64,000 nucleotides of DNA, from NCBI RefSeq assembly GCF_036240795.1, contig NZ_CP108454.1, positions 5,516,001-5,580,000 of the forward strand, given 5' to 3'. Of this stretch, positions 24,151 to 32,292 are shown in pieces. The notes beneath the pieces were generated by a model. The model made no database searches, had not been told where the DNA came from, and was given only the letters and a program-made list of their open reading frames with translations. Position numbers and translations under genes: made by a program. Position 1 is the first letter of the stretch; every line of letters starts with the position of its first letter. This DNA comes from Streptomyces sp. NBC_01268. GTDB lineage: Bacteria; Actinomycetota; Actinomycetes; Streptomycetales; Streptomycetaceae.

Positions 24151-25671
24151 ATGACCATTCTCGAAAGCGCCTCGGACACCCTGACCCGGGACGCCCTCAC
24201 CGTCCTCCAGCCGGGCTTCGTCGGTACCACCGCCCCCGACTGGCTGCTCCGCCGCATCGGCGAGGGGCTCTCCTCGGTCGGCCTCTTCGGCCGCAACATC
24301 GACACCCCGGAGCAGCTCGCCGCGCTCACCGCGCGGCTGCGCGCCGAGCGCGACGACGTCCTGGTCGCCATCGACGAGGAAGGCGGCGACGTCACCCGCC
24401 TGGAGGTCAAGCAGGGCTCCTCGTTCCCCGGCAACTACGCGCTGGGCAGCGTCGACGACGTCGAGCTCACCCGGGCCGTGGCCCGCGAGCTCGGCCGCCG
24501 GCTCGCCGAGTGCGGGGTCGACCTCAACTGGGCGCCGTCCGCCGACGTGAACTCCAACGCCGACAACCCGGTCATCGGGGTGCGCTCCTTCGGCGCCGAC
24601 CCCGAGCTGGTCGCCCGGCACACCGTGGCCTACGTCGACGGCCTCCAGGCCGTGGGCGTCGCCGCCTGCACCAAGCACTTCCCGGGACACGGCGACACCA
24701 ACGTCGACTCGCACCACGCGCTGCCCCGCATCGATGTGGACCTCGACACACTGCACGCCCGTGAGCTGGTACCTTTCCGCGCCGCCATCGCCGCGGGTAC
24801 CAAAGCCGTCATGAGCGCGCATATCCTGCTCTCCGCGCTCGACCCGAACCGTCCGGCCACCCTGAGCCCGCAGATCCTCACCGGTCTGCTCCGCCGGGAG
24901 CTGGGCTTCGACGGGCTGATCGTCACCGACGGCATGGAGATGCAGGCCATCTCGTCGACGTACGGCATCGAGCGCGGATCCGTCCTCGCGATCGCCGCGG
25001 GCGCCGACGCCATCTGCGTCGGCGGCGGGCTGGCCGACGAGGACACCGTACTGCGCCTGCGCGACGCGCTGGTGAACGCGGTACGGACCGGTGAACTGCC
25101 CGAGGAGCGTCTGGCCGACGCCGCGGCGCGCGTGCGCGCCCTGGCGGCCTGGACTCAGGCGCACCGGGCCAGGGGGGCTGTTTCGGGGCCGGGCGCGGCA
25201 GTGCAGGAGGGGACCGCGCCCGGCACCGACGTGGGCCTCGTCGCGGCCCGCCGGGCCCTGCGGGTGACCCCGGGGGAGCGGCCGTACCAGCCGATCAGCA
25301 GCGCGCCCTACGTGGCCTCCTTCACCCCCGTCGCCAACTTCGCGGTCGGCGACGAGACCCCCTGGGGCATCGCCGCCGAGCTGGAGCGGCTCCTCCCGGG
25401 CACCGCGACCGGCTCCTACGGCACCGACGCCTCCCTGGACGAGCTCCTGGCCGCCGCCGGGGACCGGCGCGTGGTCGCGGTCGTACGCGACGCCCACCGG
25501 CACCCGTGGATGACGAAGGCCCTGGACGCCCTGCTCGCGGCCCGCCCGGACACCGTGGTGGTCGAGATGGGCCTGAACGAGTCGGAGCCCCGAGGGGCCC
25601 TGCACATCGCCACGCACGGCGCCGCCCGTGTCTGCGGCCGCGCCGCGGCGGAGGCCGTCGTCGGCCGCTAG
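24151..25671 (+). CDS. dasD: beta-N-acetylhexosaminidase, glycoside hydrolase family 3
   Basis: This 506-residue GH3 enzyme has the KHFPGHGDT signature with the His/Asp dyad segment DSHHALP, and Asp260 in VTDGMEM as the nucleophile. There is no signal peptide, so it should act in the cytoplasm and split imported chitobiose into GlcNAc. A C-terminal domain of about 170 residues follows the barrel. It is the fourth gene of the das operon and is followed by a strong bidirectional terminator. Confidence 0.92.
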   Translation: MTILESASDTLTRDALTVLQPGFVGTTAPDWLLRRIGEGLSSVGLFGRNIDTPEQLAALTARLRAERDDVLVAIDEEGGDVTRLEVKQGSSFPGNYALGSVDDVELTRAVARELGRRLAECGVDLNWAPSADVNSNADNPVIGVRSFGADPELVARHTVAYVDGLQAVGVAACTKHFPGHGDTNVDSHHALPRIDVDLDTLHARELVPFRAAIAAGTKAVMSAHILLSALDPNRPATLSPQILTGLLRRELGFDGLIVTDGMEMQAISSTYGIERGSVLAIAAGADAICVGGGLADEDTVLRLRDALVNAVRTGELPEERLADAAARVRALAAWTQAHRARGAVSGPGAAVQEGTAPGTDVGLVAARRALRVTPGERPYQPISSAPYVASFTPVANFAVGDETPWGIAAELERLLPGTATGSYGTDASLDELLAAAGDRRVVAVVRDAHRHPWMTKALDALLAARPDTVVVEMGLNESEPRGALHIATHGAARVCGRAAAEAVVGR

Positions 25672-25691
25672 TCCCGCGCTCCGCGCAAGCG

Positions 25692-25730
25692 GAAGGGGCC
25701 CGGCACCTGGATCAGGTGCCGGGCCCCTTC
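25692..25730. terminator. bidirectional terminator between dasD and nagB
   Basis: A perfect 18-base stem (25692-25709 with 25713-25730) with a 3-base loop lies between two convergent genes. Confidence 0.92.
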
Positions 25731-25760
25731 GCGTACCCGCCCGTGCGGGTACGGCGGGGA

Positions 25761-26546
25761 CTAGATGCCCTGCCAGGACGGCTTGTTCGCGAAGGTGTGG
25801 CGGAAGTAGTCGGCCAGCTTCAGCTTGGAGGCGGCGGCCTCGTCCACGACCACGGTCGCGTGCGGGTGCAGCTGGAGCGCGGAGGCCGGCACGAGCGCCG
25901 CGACCGGGCCCTCGACGGTCTGCGCCACGGCCTCGGCCTTGCCCTCGCCGGTGGCGAGCAGCACCAGGTGGCGGGCCTCCAGGATGGTGCCGATGCCCTG
26001 GGTGATGACGTGGTGCGGCACCTGGTCGATGTCGTTGTCGAAGAAGCGCGCGTTGTCCACCCGGGTCTGCTCGGTGAGCGTCTTGATCCGGGTGCGGGAG
26101 GCGAGCGAGGAGCAGGGCTCGTTGAAACCGATGTGCCCGTCGGTGCCGATCCCGAGGATCTGGAGGTCGACGCCGCCGGCCTCGCTCAGCGCCCGGTCGT
26201 AGGCCTCGCAGGCCGCCAGGACGTCCTCGGCGGAGCCGTCGGGGCCCATGAAGGCGTCCTGGGAGAGCCCGAGCGGCTCGACGACCTGGCGCAGCACCGT
26301 GGACCGGTAGGACTCGGGGTGTCCGGCGGGCAGCCCCACGTACTCGTCCAGCTGGGCGATGCGGGCCCGGGAGGCGTCCACGGACCCGGCCGCGACCTGG
26401 GCGGTCAGGGCGTCGTAGATGGGCAGCGGGGTCGATCCGGTGGCCACGCCGAGCAGCGCGTCGGGCTTGCGGCGCAGGAGGTCGGCGATGCCGTCCGCGA
26501 TGAGCTCGCCGCCCGCCTTGGCGTCCTTGACGATGACAACTTCCAC
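25761..26546 (-). CDS. nagB: glucosamine-6-phosphate deaminase
   Basis: This 261-residue enzyme converts GlcN-6-P to fructose-6-P and ammonia, and so removes the DasR effector. Motifs include LGVATGSTPLPIY, AQLDEYVGL and GIGTDGHIGFNEP. GTG 26546 is chosen because the family N-terminus (EVVIV) begins there. A dre site at 26588 lies about 40 bases upstream. Confidence 0.95.
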   Translation of the reverse strand: MEVVIVKDAKAGGELIADGIADLLRRKPDALLGVATGSTPLPIYDALTAQVAAGSVDASRARIAQLDEYVGLPAGHPESYRSTVLRQVVEPLGLSQDAFMGPDGSAEDVLAACEAYDRALSEAGGVDLQILGIGTDGHIGFNEPCSSLASRTRIKTLTEQTRVDNARFFDNDIDQVPHHVITQGIGTILEARHLVLLATGEGKAEAVAQTVEGPVAALVPASALQLHPHATVVVDEAAASKLKLADYFRHTFANKPSWQGI

Positions 26547-26587
26547 GCTGTGCCTGCCGATCTGGTGAGGGGCTGGAAAGGAGCCGG

Positions 26588-26603
26588 GTGGTATAGACCA
26601 ATC
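26588..26603. promoter_or_regulatory. DasR operator (dre) upstream of nagB
   Basis: GTGGTATAGACCAATC retains the TGGT-N4-ACCA core of the DasR site. DasR control of nagB is established in S. coelicolor, and the position here fits promoter-proximal repression. Confidence 0.75.
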
Positions 26604-26715
26604 GAACCCAAATCTAGCAGAGCCGAGCCCGTCCGCCCATGCGTTCCGGCCCATCCCGTCCATCGTCGGCCGCACCTGTCCCACCAGCCACTCGGAGCCC
26701 TCCTGTCCCGGCGTC

Positions 26716-27468
26716 TCAGGCCAGCGAGCCTCCCGTCGCGTCGATCCACTGCCCCGTCACCCAGCGCCCGTCGTGGGAGGCCAGGAAGGCCACCACGTCG
26801 GCTATGTCGGCCGGCTCCCCGACCTTCCCCAGGGCCGACATCGCCGCCGCCCCCGCCCAGGCCTCCTCGTTCCCCCGGAGCCAGCCCGCGTTGATGTCGG
26901 TGTCGACGATGCCCGGCGCCACCGCGTTGACCGTGATCCCGCGCGGGCCGAGGACCTTCGACAGATAGCGGGTGAACGTGTCGAGCGCGCTCTTCGACAT
27001 CGCGTACGCGATGAGCTCCGGCATCACCGCGGCGTGCGAGAGCCCCGTCGACACGTTCACGATCCGGCCGCCGTCGCGCAGCCGCTCCACGCCCAGCCGG
27101 GACAGGAAGAACGGCGCCTTCGTGTTGACCGCGAAGATCCGCTCGTACTCCTCCTCGCCGATCGAGGAGAAGGGGGCCGAGGCGCCGATCCCCGCGTTGT
27201 TCACCAGGATGTCCAGGCCGTCCGCGTGGGCGTCGAAGGCCGCCCACAACGCCTCCGCGTCCCCCGGCACGCCCAGCTCCTGCCCGATCGCGAAGGCGTC
27301 GCCGCCCGCGGCCAGGATCGTGGCGACCGTCTCCTTCGCTGCCCCCTCGTTGCTGCCGTAGTGCACGCCGACCCTCGCCCCGTCCCGGGCCAGGCGCTCC
27401 GCGACAGCCCGCCCGATGCCCCGGCTGCCGCCCGTGACCAGTGCCGTCTTCCCCTTGAGCACGCCCAT
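26716..27468 (-). CDS. short-chain dehydrogenase/reductase
   Basis: This 250-residue classical SDR has the cofactor loop TGGSRGIGRAV, the NNAG motif and the catalytic YAMSK with an upstream Ser in VSTG. The basic residue in the TGGSRGIG loop suggests NADPH preference. The substrate is unknown. It is divergent from a TetR gene, which probably represses it; two imperfect palindromes lie between them. Confidence 0.88.
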   Translation of the reverse strand: MGVLKGKTALVTGGSRGIGRAVAERLARDGARVGVHYGSNEGAAKETVATILAAGGDAFAIGQELGVPGDAEALWAAFDAHADGLDILVNNAGIGASAPFSSIGEEEYERIFAVNTKAPFFLSRLGVERLRDGGRIVNVSTGLSHAAVMPELIAYAMSKSALDTFTRYLSKVLGPRGITVNAVAPGIVDTDINAGWLRGNEEAWAGAAAMSALGKVGEPADIADVVAFLASHDGRWVTGQWIDATGGSLA

Positions 27469-27488
27469 GACGGCGCCCCCTCACATGT

Positions 27489-27537
27489 GTAGCGGTCGTT
27501 ACGAAAAGAACCGTACCACCTTCCGTAGCGTCCGCTA
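27489..27537. promoter_or_regulatory. paired operator-like palindromes between SDR and tetR genes
   Basis: GTAGCGGTCGTTAC (27489-27502) and TAGCGTCCGCTA (27526-27537) are related imperfect palindromes with a TAGCG-CG core. One lies near the SDR start and the other near the TetR start, fitting autoregulation and neighbour control by the TetR protein. Confidence 0.5.
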
Positions 27538-27550
27538 TAGAATTAAGGCC

Positions 27551-28153
27551 ATGACCTCGAAACAGCGCGGCCGGCCCCGTTCCTTCGACCGCCCGACGGC
27601 GTTGGAGCAGGCCACCATGGCCTTCTGGGAACACGGCTACGAGACGACCTCCGTCTCCGACCTCACCCGGGCGATGGGCATCAGCGCGCCGAGCCTCTAC
27701 GCGGCCTTCGGCGACAAGAAGACCCTCTTCGAGGAGGTCGTGGAGGAGTACGCGCGCTCGTACGGGGCCTTCGGCGGGCGCGCCTTCGCGGAGGAGCCGA
27801 CCGCCCGCGGCGCGATCGGCCGCATGCTCAGGGAGGCGGCGGGGGAGTACACGGACCCGGCCCACCCGCGGGGCTGCCTGATGATCTCGGCCGCGATCAA
27901 CTGCTCGACGCCCGAGGTCGAGGAGGCGCTGCGCGCGCGCCGCAACGCGAACATCTCGGCGTTCGAGGCCCGGATCCGCCGGGACGTCGAGAGCGGCGAG
28001 CTGCCCGCGGACACCGACGCCCCGGCCCTCGCCCGCTTCAGCGGCGCCGTCCTCCAGGGCATGTCCCAGCAGGCCCGCGACGGCGCCGGCCGTCAGGAGC
28101 TGGAGGCGCTGGCGGAGACGGCGATGCTGGCGTGGCCCGCGCCCGGAGCCTGA
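27551..28153 (+). CDS. TetR-family transcriptional regulator
   Basis: This 200-residue protein has an N-terminal TetR helix-turn-helix (TTSVSDLTRAMGISAPSLYAAFGDKKTLF) and a C-terminal ligand domain of the TetR_C type with a conserved CLMI segment. ATG 27551 is 13 bases after the inner palindrome. It is divergently transcribed from the SDR gene. Confidence 0.88.
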   Translation: MTSKQRGRPRSFDRPTALEQATMAFWEHGYETTSVSDLTRAMGISAPSLYAAFGDKKTLFEEVVEEYARSYGAFGGRAFAEEPTARGAIGRMLREAAGEYTDPAHPRGCLMISAAINCSTPEVEEALRARRNANISAFEARIRRDVESGELPADTDAPALARFSGAVLQGMSQQARDGAGRQELEALAETAMLAWPAPGA

Positions 28154-28512
28154 GCCGGGAGGGGCGGAGGTCCGCGCCGGCAGGGCCTCCGCAAGGCCCC
28201 GGAAACACCCGCGGGCCGCGGCGCCTGACGGGACCCTCAACCCGTCCGGCACCGCAGCCCGGAGTTACTCGGCCGGGGGTGTGCGGTTCCCTCGGCCGTA
28301 TGGGAGGTCTCGGCGCAGTCAGGGCAGAGAGCGCCGGGTACCTCGTCCACCCTCCTGTGCGGGGAGAGTGGAGGCTCCTGTAAAGCATTGTGGACTAGAC
28401 CATTCTCGTCTGTCCATCCATAGGAACCGGGTCCTTCCGGGCCCATCCTCCAACACGGAGGCCCGGAGATCCAGGTTCACCGCCCTGTAATTCCGCGGGT
28501 ACGCTCGCACAC
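28154..28512. other. intergenic region between tetR and the PdtaS-type kinase gene
   Basis: No gene is seen. It holds a short GCGGAGG/CCTCCGC hairpin (28164-28192), probably ending the tetR transcript, and a dre-like site at 28389-28404. The last 100 bases are expected to hold the kinase promoter. Confidence 0.5.
28389..28404. promoter_or_regulatory. dre-like site upstream of the sensor kinase gene
   Basis: TGTGGACTAGACCATT contains TGG-A-CTAGACCA, one mismatch from the TGGTCTAGACCA core of the DasR operator. It lies about 110 bases before the kinase start. Confidence 0.55.
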
Positions 28513-29988
28513 GTGCCCTCCATGAACGACCTCGTCCGCCAGCACACCGCTCTGAGCGAGTCCGACCTCGACTGGCTCCACATGCTGGTGTCGGAGTGGC
28601 AGCTGCTCTCCGACCTCTCCTTCGCCGACCTCGTCCTGTGGGTCCCGACCCTCGACGGCACCCGGTACGTCTCCGTCGCCCAGATGCGGCCGAACACCGG
28701 CCCCACCTCGTACCAGGACGACATGGTCGGGCATCTGGTCCCGCGCGGCCGACGCCCGCTCCTGGACGCCGCCCTGGACGAGGGCCGGATCGTGCGCGAG
28801 GGCGACCCCGAGTGGCGCGAGGAGGTCCCGGTCCGGGTCGAGTCCATCCCCGTGCGCCGCGAGGGCCGCGTCCTCGGCGTCATCGCCCGCAACACCAACC
28901 TGCTCACCGTCCGGACCCCGTCCCGGCTGGAGCTCACCTACCTCCAGTCCGCCTCCGACCTGGCCCAGATGATCGCCGCGGGCAGCTTCCCCTTCCCCGG
29001 CGAGCAGGTCGACATGGACTCCTCGCCGCGGGCCGGCGACGGACTGATGCGGCTCGACGCCGACGGCGTCGTCCAGTACGCCTCGCCCAACGCCCTCTCC
29101 GCGTACCACCGGCTCGGCCTCGCCGCCGACCTCACCGGCCAGCACCTCGGCCAGATCACCGCCGAACTCGCCCCCTCCCGCGGCCCGGTCGACGAGGCCC
29201 TGGCCACGATGGCCTCCGGCTACGCCCCGCGCGAGTTCGAGGTCGAGGGCAACGGCGGCTCGATCCAGCTGCGCGCGATCCCGCTCAAGCCCAAGGGCAC
29301 CCGGATCGGTTCGCTGGTCCTGCTCCGGGACGTCACCGAACTGCGCCGACGCGAGCGCGAGTTGATCACCAAGGACGCCACCATCCGGGAGATCCACCAC
29401 CGGGTGAAGAACAACCTCCAGACGGTGGCAGCCCTGTTGCGGCTCCAGGCCCGCCGGATGGACTCGGAGGGCGGGCGCGAGGCCCTCAACGAGGCCGTGC
29501 GGCGCGTCGGTTCGATCGCCATCGTCCACGAGACGCTGTCCCAGAACCTGGACGAGCGGGTCGAGTTCGACGAGATCGCGGACCGGGTGATCGCGATGGT
29601 CGCCGAGATCTCCCCGGGCAAGGTGACCTGCCGGCGCAACGGCCGCTTCGGCATCCTGGACGCCGAGGTCGCCACCCCGCTCGCCATGGTCCTGACCGAG
29701 ATCCTGCAGAACGCCCTGGAGCACGCCTTCGCGCCGGGGGAGCAGGGCACCGTCGAGGTCACCGCCGTCCGCGGCGAGCCCCGCGCCGACGCCCGTCTGC
29801 TGATCACGGTCAAGGACGACGGCCGCGGTCTGCCCGAGGGCTTCGACCCGCAGCGGGCCGGCAACCTCGGACTGCAGATCGTGCGGACGCTGGTCGAGGG
29901 CGAGCTCGGCGGCGGCTTCGACATGCAGCCGGGCGCCGAGGGCGGCACCCGCGTCGTGCTCGACATCCCCGTGAAGTCCCAGAAGTAG
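28513..29988 (+). CDS. pdtaS: HisKA_2-type sensor histidine kinase (PdtaS-like)
   Basis: This 491-residue cytoplasmic kinase has an N-terminal GAF-type domain (about 1-150), a PAS domain (about 170-285), a HisKA_2 phosphoacceptor EIHHRVKNNLQTVAALLRLQ, and a GHKL ATPase with the EILQNALEHAF N-box and DDGRGLPEG box. The layout matches mycobacterial PdtaS, which pairs with the ANTAR RNA-binding antiterminator PdtaR; no such partner is in the window. GTG 28513 is taken as the start; ATG 28522 is possible. A terminator follows. Confidence 0.85.
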   Translation: MPSMNDLVRQHTALSESDLDWLHMLVSEWQLLSDLSFADLVLWVPTLDGTRYVSVAQMRPNTGPTSYQDDMVGHLVPRGRRPLLDAALDEGRIVREGDPEWREEVPVRVESIPVRREGRVLGVIARNTNLLTVRTPSRLELTYLQSASDLAQMIAAGSFPFPGEQVDMDSSPRAGDGLMRLDADGVVQYASPNALSAYHRLGLAADLTGQHLGQITAELAPSRGPVDEALATMASGYAPREFEVEGNGGSIQLRAIPLKPKGTRIGSLVLLRDVTELRRRERELITKDATIREIHHRVKNNLQTVAALLRLQARRMDSEGGREALNEAVRRVGSIAIVHETLSQNLDERVEFDEIADRVIAMVAEISPGKVTCRRNGRFGILDAEVATPLAMVLTEILQNALEHAFAPGEQGTVEVTAVRGEPRADARLLITVKDDGRGLPEGFDPQRAGNLGLQIVRTLVEGELGGGFDMQPGAEGGTRVVLDIPVKSQK

Positions 29989-30060
29989 CGCCCGTCCGGC
30001 GGGAGTTGAGAGGCGGATCACACCGGCTGCCGATCACGCCGGCTGCCCGATCACAGCAGC

Positions 30061-30094
30061 GAGCCCCGGACCGAAGGGAATCGGTCCGGGGCTC
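30061..30094. terminator. terminator after the sensor kinase gene
   Basis: Perfect 14-base arms GAGCCCCGGACCGA / TCGGTCCGGGGCTC with a 6-base loop lie between the convergent kinase and wblE genes. Confidence 0.88.
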
Positions 30095-30187
30095 GAATGC
30101 TGTGGGTTACTGCTGCGCGCTGCGGCTCGGGGGCGGTGATTGCGTACACGACGTACGCGCCGCTTGCCTCAGGCTGTCACAGGTGGC

Positions 30188-30445
30188 TCAGGCGCTGGCG
30201 TTGCGCGCCCGGTTGCGGGCGGCGCGACGCTTCATCGCGCGGCGCTCGTCCTCGCTGAGGCCACCCCAGACGCCGGAGTCCTGGCCGGACTCGAGCGCCC
30301 ACTGCAGGCACTGCTCCATGACGGGGCAGCGACGGCAGACGGCCTTGGCTTCCTCGATCTGCAGCAGCGCAGGACCGGTGTTGCCGATGGGGAAGAACAG
30401 CTCGGGGTCTTCCTCACGACAAACGGCGTTGTGACGCCAGTCCAT
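30188..30445 (-). CDS. wblE: WhiB-family iron-sulfur transcription factor WblE
   Basis: This 85-residue Wbl protein has four cluster cysteines (C9 and the VCRRCPVMEQC group), the GVWGG turn and a basic C-terminal tail. Position beside the PdtaS-type kinase and sequence type match S. coelicolor WblE, the WhiB1-like member that binds the group 1 sigma factor. ATG 30445 follows GAGAGG. Confidence 0.93.
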   Translation of the reverse strand: MDWRHNAVCREEDPELFFPIGNTGPALLQIEEAKAVCRRCPVMEQCLQWALESGQDSGVWGGLSEDERRAMKRRAARNRARNASA

Positions 30446-30764
30446 GGCTGCTACCTCTCTTGGTTATTACGTGCAAGTTGCTTGTGAATGTGAACGCTTT
30501 CACGAATCCCCCCGCAAGGGAAGGGCCGACTGCCAGGTGAACTGGTGTGGTCCTGGGTTTTGAGGAGGGGTTCTGGCTCTCAGTGGAGGCCGGTCTTGCG
30601 GGCCGTCCCGATCGCCAAGAAGAGACTCGCAAACCTCGGCAACGGATACAACCCCTTCTGGAAAGTTTTTTTTGATTCCTCGGTGTCGGCTCCGTCACAG
30701 CCGTACTTCTAGGGGGTGGATGGCAGCCTAAACGTTCGAGTGGAAGGACTTTCGACCCTTCCGG
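30446..30764. other. intergenic region upstream of wblE
   Basis: No gene is seen in these 319 bases. It is markedly less GC-rich than its surroundings and contains an 8-base T run near 30665-30672. It should hold the wblE promoter and the end of the lipid kinase transcript. No operator could be assigned. Confidence 0.5.
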
Positions 30765-31733
30765 TCACACAATCACACGCAGTGCACGGCGTACGCCTGT
30801 GAACGTCACGCTCGTACGCAGCCCCAGGTGGTCTCCGTCCATCTGGAGCGGCAGGGGCACCTTCGAATGCAAGGTGAAGTCGGTCAGGTCGTGCAGGGTC
30901 AGCGCGTGCTTCCCGTGCGGCCCCCGCTCGGGGGTGGAAGTGAGCAGCTGGGTCGCGTACCGGGCGACCGAAGGGGCCGAGAGCCGGCTCAGTCCGAGCA
31001 CGTCGAGGGCCGTCTCGAAGGAGGCCTCCGGCGACGCGTACACCGGACGATTCCCCAGGTAGGTCCAGGGAGAGGTGTTGCAGATTATGGAGAGGACCAG
31101 ATCCTCCACAGGATCCTCACCCGGCCGGTCCAGCGTGATCGTGCCGTGCCGCCGGTTCTGCTCGCCCAGGAACTGGCGCACCACCTGACGCAGATAGAGC
31201 GCGTGGGTCGAACGCTTGCCGCGCTCCCGCTGCTGTTCGACCCGGCCGATCACGCTCGCGTCGAATCCGAACCCGGCACAGAACGTGAACCAGCGTTCGG
31301 GCACCGCCTCGTCCTCCGTGCCCGGCGTACCGGACGCGAGCCCCAGACTCACCGTCCGTGCCCGCCGCTCACGCAGCGCGTCGAGCAGCGCCCCGGTCGC
31401 CTCCACGGCGTCGTTGGGCAGTCCGAGTGCCCGCGCGAACACGTTGGTCGAGCCGCCCGGCACCACCGCGAGCCCCGGCAGCCGGTCCGGATCGGGCCCC
31501 GCGTGCAGCAGCCCGTTGACCACCTCGTTGACCGTGCCGTCGCCGCCGAGCGCCACCACCAGGTCGATGTCGTCCGAGTCGGCGGCCCTGCGCCCCAGGT
31601 CGCGGGCGTGGCCGCGGTACTCGGTCGTGATCGCCTCCAGCTTCATCTCGCTGGCGAGCGCGTGGATCAGCACATCCCGTGTGCGGGCACTGGTGGTGGT
31701 TGCTGCCGGGTTGACCACGAGAAGCGCGCGCAT
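30765..31733 (-). CDS. diacylglycerol/sphingosine kinase family lipid kinase
   Basis: This 322-residue DAGK-catalytic-domain protein has the VVNPAA start, the nucleotide loop VVALGGDGTVNEVVNG (GGDGT) and the VVPGGSTNVFAR segment. It probably phosphorylates a lipid such as diacylglycerol at the membrane. It is transcribed toward wblE but is separated from it by over 300 bases. Confidence 0.88.
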   Translation of the reverse strand: MRALLVVNPAATTTSARTRDVLIHALASEMKLEAITTEYRGHARDLGRRAADSDDIDLVVALGGDGTVNEVVNGLLHAGPDPDRLPGLAVVPGGSTNVFARALGLPNDAVEATGALLDALRERRARTVSLGLASGTPGTEDEAVPERWFTFCAGFGFDASVIGRVEQQRERGKRSTHALYLRQVVRQFLGEQNRRHGTITLDRPGEDPVEDLVLSIICNTSPWTYLGNRPVYASPEASFETALDVLGLSRLSAPSVARYATQLLTSTPERGPHGKHALTLHDLTDFTLHSKVPLPLQMDGDHLGLRTSVTFTGVRRALRVIV

Positions 31734-31818
31734 GGTCGCCAGGGTACCTACCCGGCGGTACCCCGGCCCAGCCGCCCGCGCCCCGCACCTCGCCGCGGGC
31801 CCCGGCTACCCTGCCTGC

Positions 31819-32283
31819 ATGAGCAGTGCCGAGAGTGCCCAGAGCCCCGAGAGTGCAGACATGAGCGGTACGGAGCGGAGCCCGCGCGCCGGGCGCCTGG
31901 CCGCCGCCGCGGCCGTGGCCGGCGTCGAGGGCCTCGCCCTCCTGGCCGGCGGCCTCTCCATGCTGGTGACCGTCCTGGCCGACGGGCCCGACGACCTCAC
32001 CTCGGCCGTCATGGGCGCGGCGACCCTCGTCGCCCTCGGCCTCATCCCGCTCGCCGCCGCCCGCGGTCTGTGGCTGCGCCGCTCCTGGGCCCGGGGCCCC
32101 GCGGTCATCACCCAGATCCTCGCCCTGCCGGTCGCCTGGCAGCTGCTCCAGGCGAACAGCGTCATGATCCCGGCCGGCATCGCGCTCGCCGCGCTCGCCG
32201 TGACCGGGCTCGTCCTGCTGGTGAGCCCGTCCACGACCGAGGCGCTCGGCATCCGGCGCCCCGGCCAGGACTCGCCCCGGTAG
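31819..32283 (+). CDS. hypothetical integral membrane protein
   Basis: This 154-residue protein has about four hydrophobic helices after a polar N-terminus of about 25 residues. It has no recognised family signature. The ATG at 31819 follows a TACCCT -10-like element closely, so the mRNA may be leaderless. Its stop is 10 bases from the convergent sigH stop. Confidence 0.75.
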   Translation: MSSAESAQSPESADMSGTERSPRAGRLAAAAAVAGVEGLALLAGGLSMLVTVLADGPDDLTSAVMGAATLVALGLIPLAAARGLWLRRSWARGPAVITQILALPVAWQLLQANSVMIPAGIALAALAVTGLVLLVSPSTTEALGIRRPGQDSPR

Positions 32284-32292
32284 GCCCGGGGC

